A stretch of DNA of 64,000 nt, from assembly GCA_965197795.1 (NCBI GenBank), contig OZ240228.1, forward strand, positions 1,426,001 to 1,490,000. Reading direction: 5' to 3'. Of the stretch, positions 63,961 to 64,000 are shown one piece after another (position 1 is the stretch's first letter; each line of letters begins with the position of its first letter). The notes under the pieces were generated by a model. It made no database searches. It was given only the letters and a program-made list of their open reading frames with translations, and was not told the origin of the DNA. This DNA comes from WHTK01 sp965197795 (GTDB lineage: Bacteria; Chloroflexota; Dehalococcoidia; DSTF01; WHTK01). The translations under genes and the position numbers were made by a program.

Positions 63961-64000
63961 TTAGTCAGGCCATTCGCCGTTGTAGACAAAGGCCGCCGGG
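63961..64000 (-). CDS. 3' end of an unidentified gene
   Basis: The minus strand reads AAFVYNGEWPD and then TAA at 63961-63963, a convincing protein C-terminus running off the window. Only about 12 codons are visible, so no function can be given. Confidence 0.4.
   Translation of the reverse strand, partial: PAAFVYNGEWPD

Noticed and set aside
1..64000. CRISPR arrays, tRNA or rRNA genes
   Set aside because: None were recognised on either strand by eye; a covariance-model search would be needed to exclude a missed tRNA.

Overview
The window is GC-rich, densely packed bacterial chromosome, most likely from the Chloroflexota (Dehalococcoidia-like or a related uncultured class). The main clues are a one-piece tmRNA whose tag reads GDRQLAYAA, close to the GERELVLAG tag I recall for Dehalococcoides; Thr/Pro-rich lipoproteins; an LL-diaminopimelate aminotransferase; a PPi-type phosphofructokinase (GGDD motif); and frequent TTG/GTG starts. 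This assignment is an inference. No rRNA, tRNA or CRISPR array was found.

Layout. 0-4 kb: the 5' part of an SDR, a Rieske oxygenase, a PLP aminotransferase and a truncated DUF2971-like gene. 4.4-9 kb: glcD-glcE-glcF (glycolate oxidase), with a small decayed IS200/IS605-type element and its 20-bp palindromes between glcD and glcE. 9-12.6 kb: a three-gene minus-strand operon that looks like a bacterial ceramide (sphingolipid) pathway. 12.7-23.8 kb: housekeeping genes (rel, aldo/keto reductase, bactofilin, Nudix and phosphatase, hisS, prfA-prmC, aquaporin), all intact. 24-28.2 kb: a lower-GC stretch with a tandem-domain dCTP deaminase, a membrane-anchored dUTPase-fold protein lacking the usual catalytic Glu, and a frameshifted DUF6602 nuclease-like gene, mixed with a ferredoxin and a DUF309 gene. 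28.2-33.2 kb: tldD, a DUF2283 toxin-antitoxin-like pair, an MFS exporter, a GNAT and ssrA. 33.5-39.5 kb: a broken secreted repeat-domain protein, a 33-codon gene with a perfect Shine-Dalgarno site, a LigB-type extradiol dioxygenase with a BenD-like dehydrogenase, the tail of an FAD monooxygenase, and a lone Flp pilin gene. 40-48 kb: PPi-PFK, SMP-30, cupin-apt, a lipoprotein metallopeptidase, a sortase and a PAP2/Aur1-like phosphatase. 48.5-64 kb: a FliA/WhiG-type sigma factor and a membrane HD-GYP gene, two MFS genes, DUF5666-like proteins, a giant FtsX-type permease, hflX, dapL, a DUF2330-cupredoxin pair and a GNAT.

Common themes. Several modules point to use of aromatic and C2 acids (Rieske oxygenase, LigB, BenD-like SDR, monooxygenase remnant, GlcDEF). 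The envelope genes (sphingolipid operon, PAP2/Aur1-like enzyme, sortase, secreted proteins, Flp pilin, many lipoproteins) suggest an unusual surface.

Quality caveat. From about 27 kb onwards many otherwise conserved genes are broken by single-base indels or in-frame stops. Several of these (sigma factor, HD-GYP, apt) look like consensus errors of a long-read assembly rather than true decay, so gene ends there are approximate.
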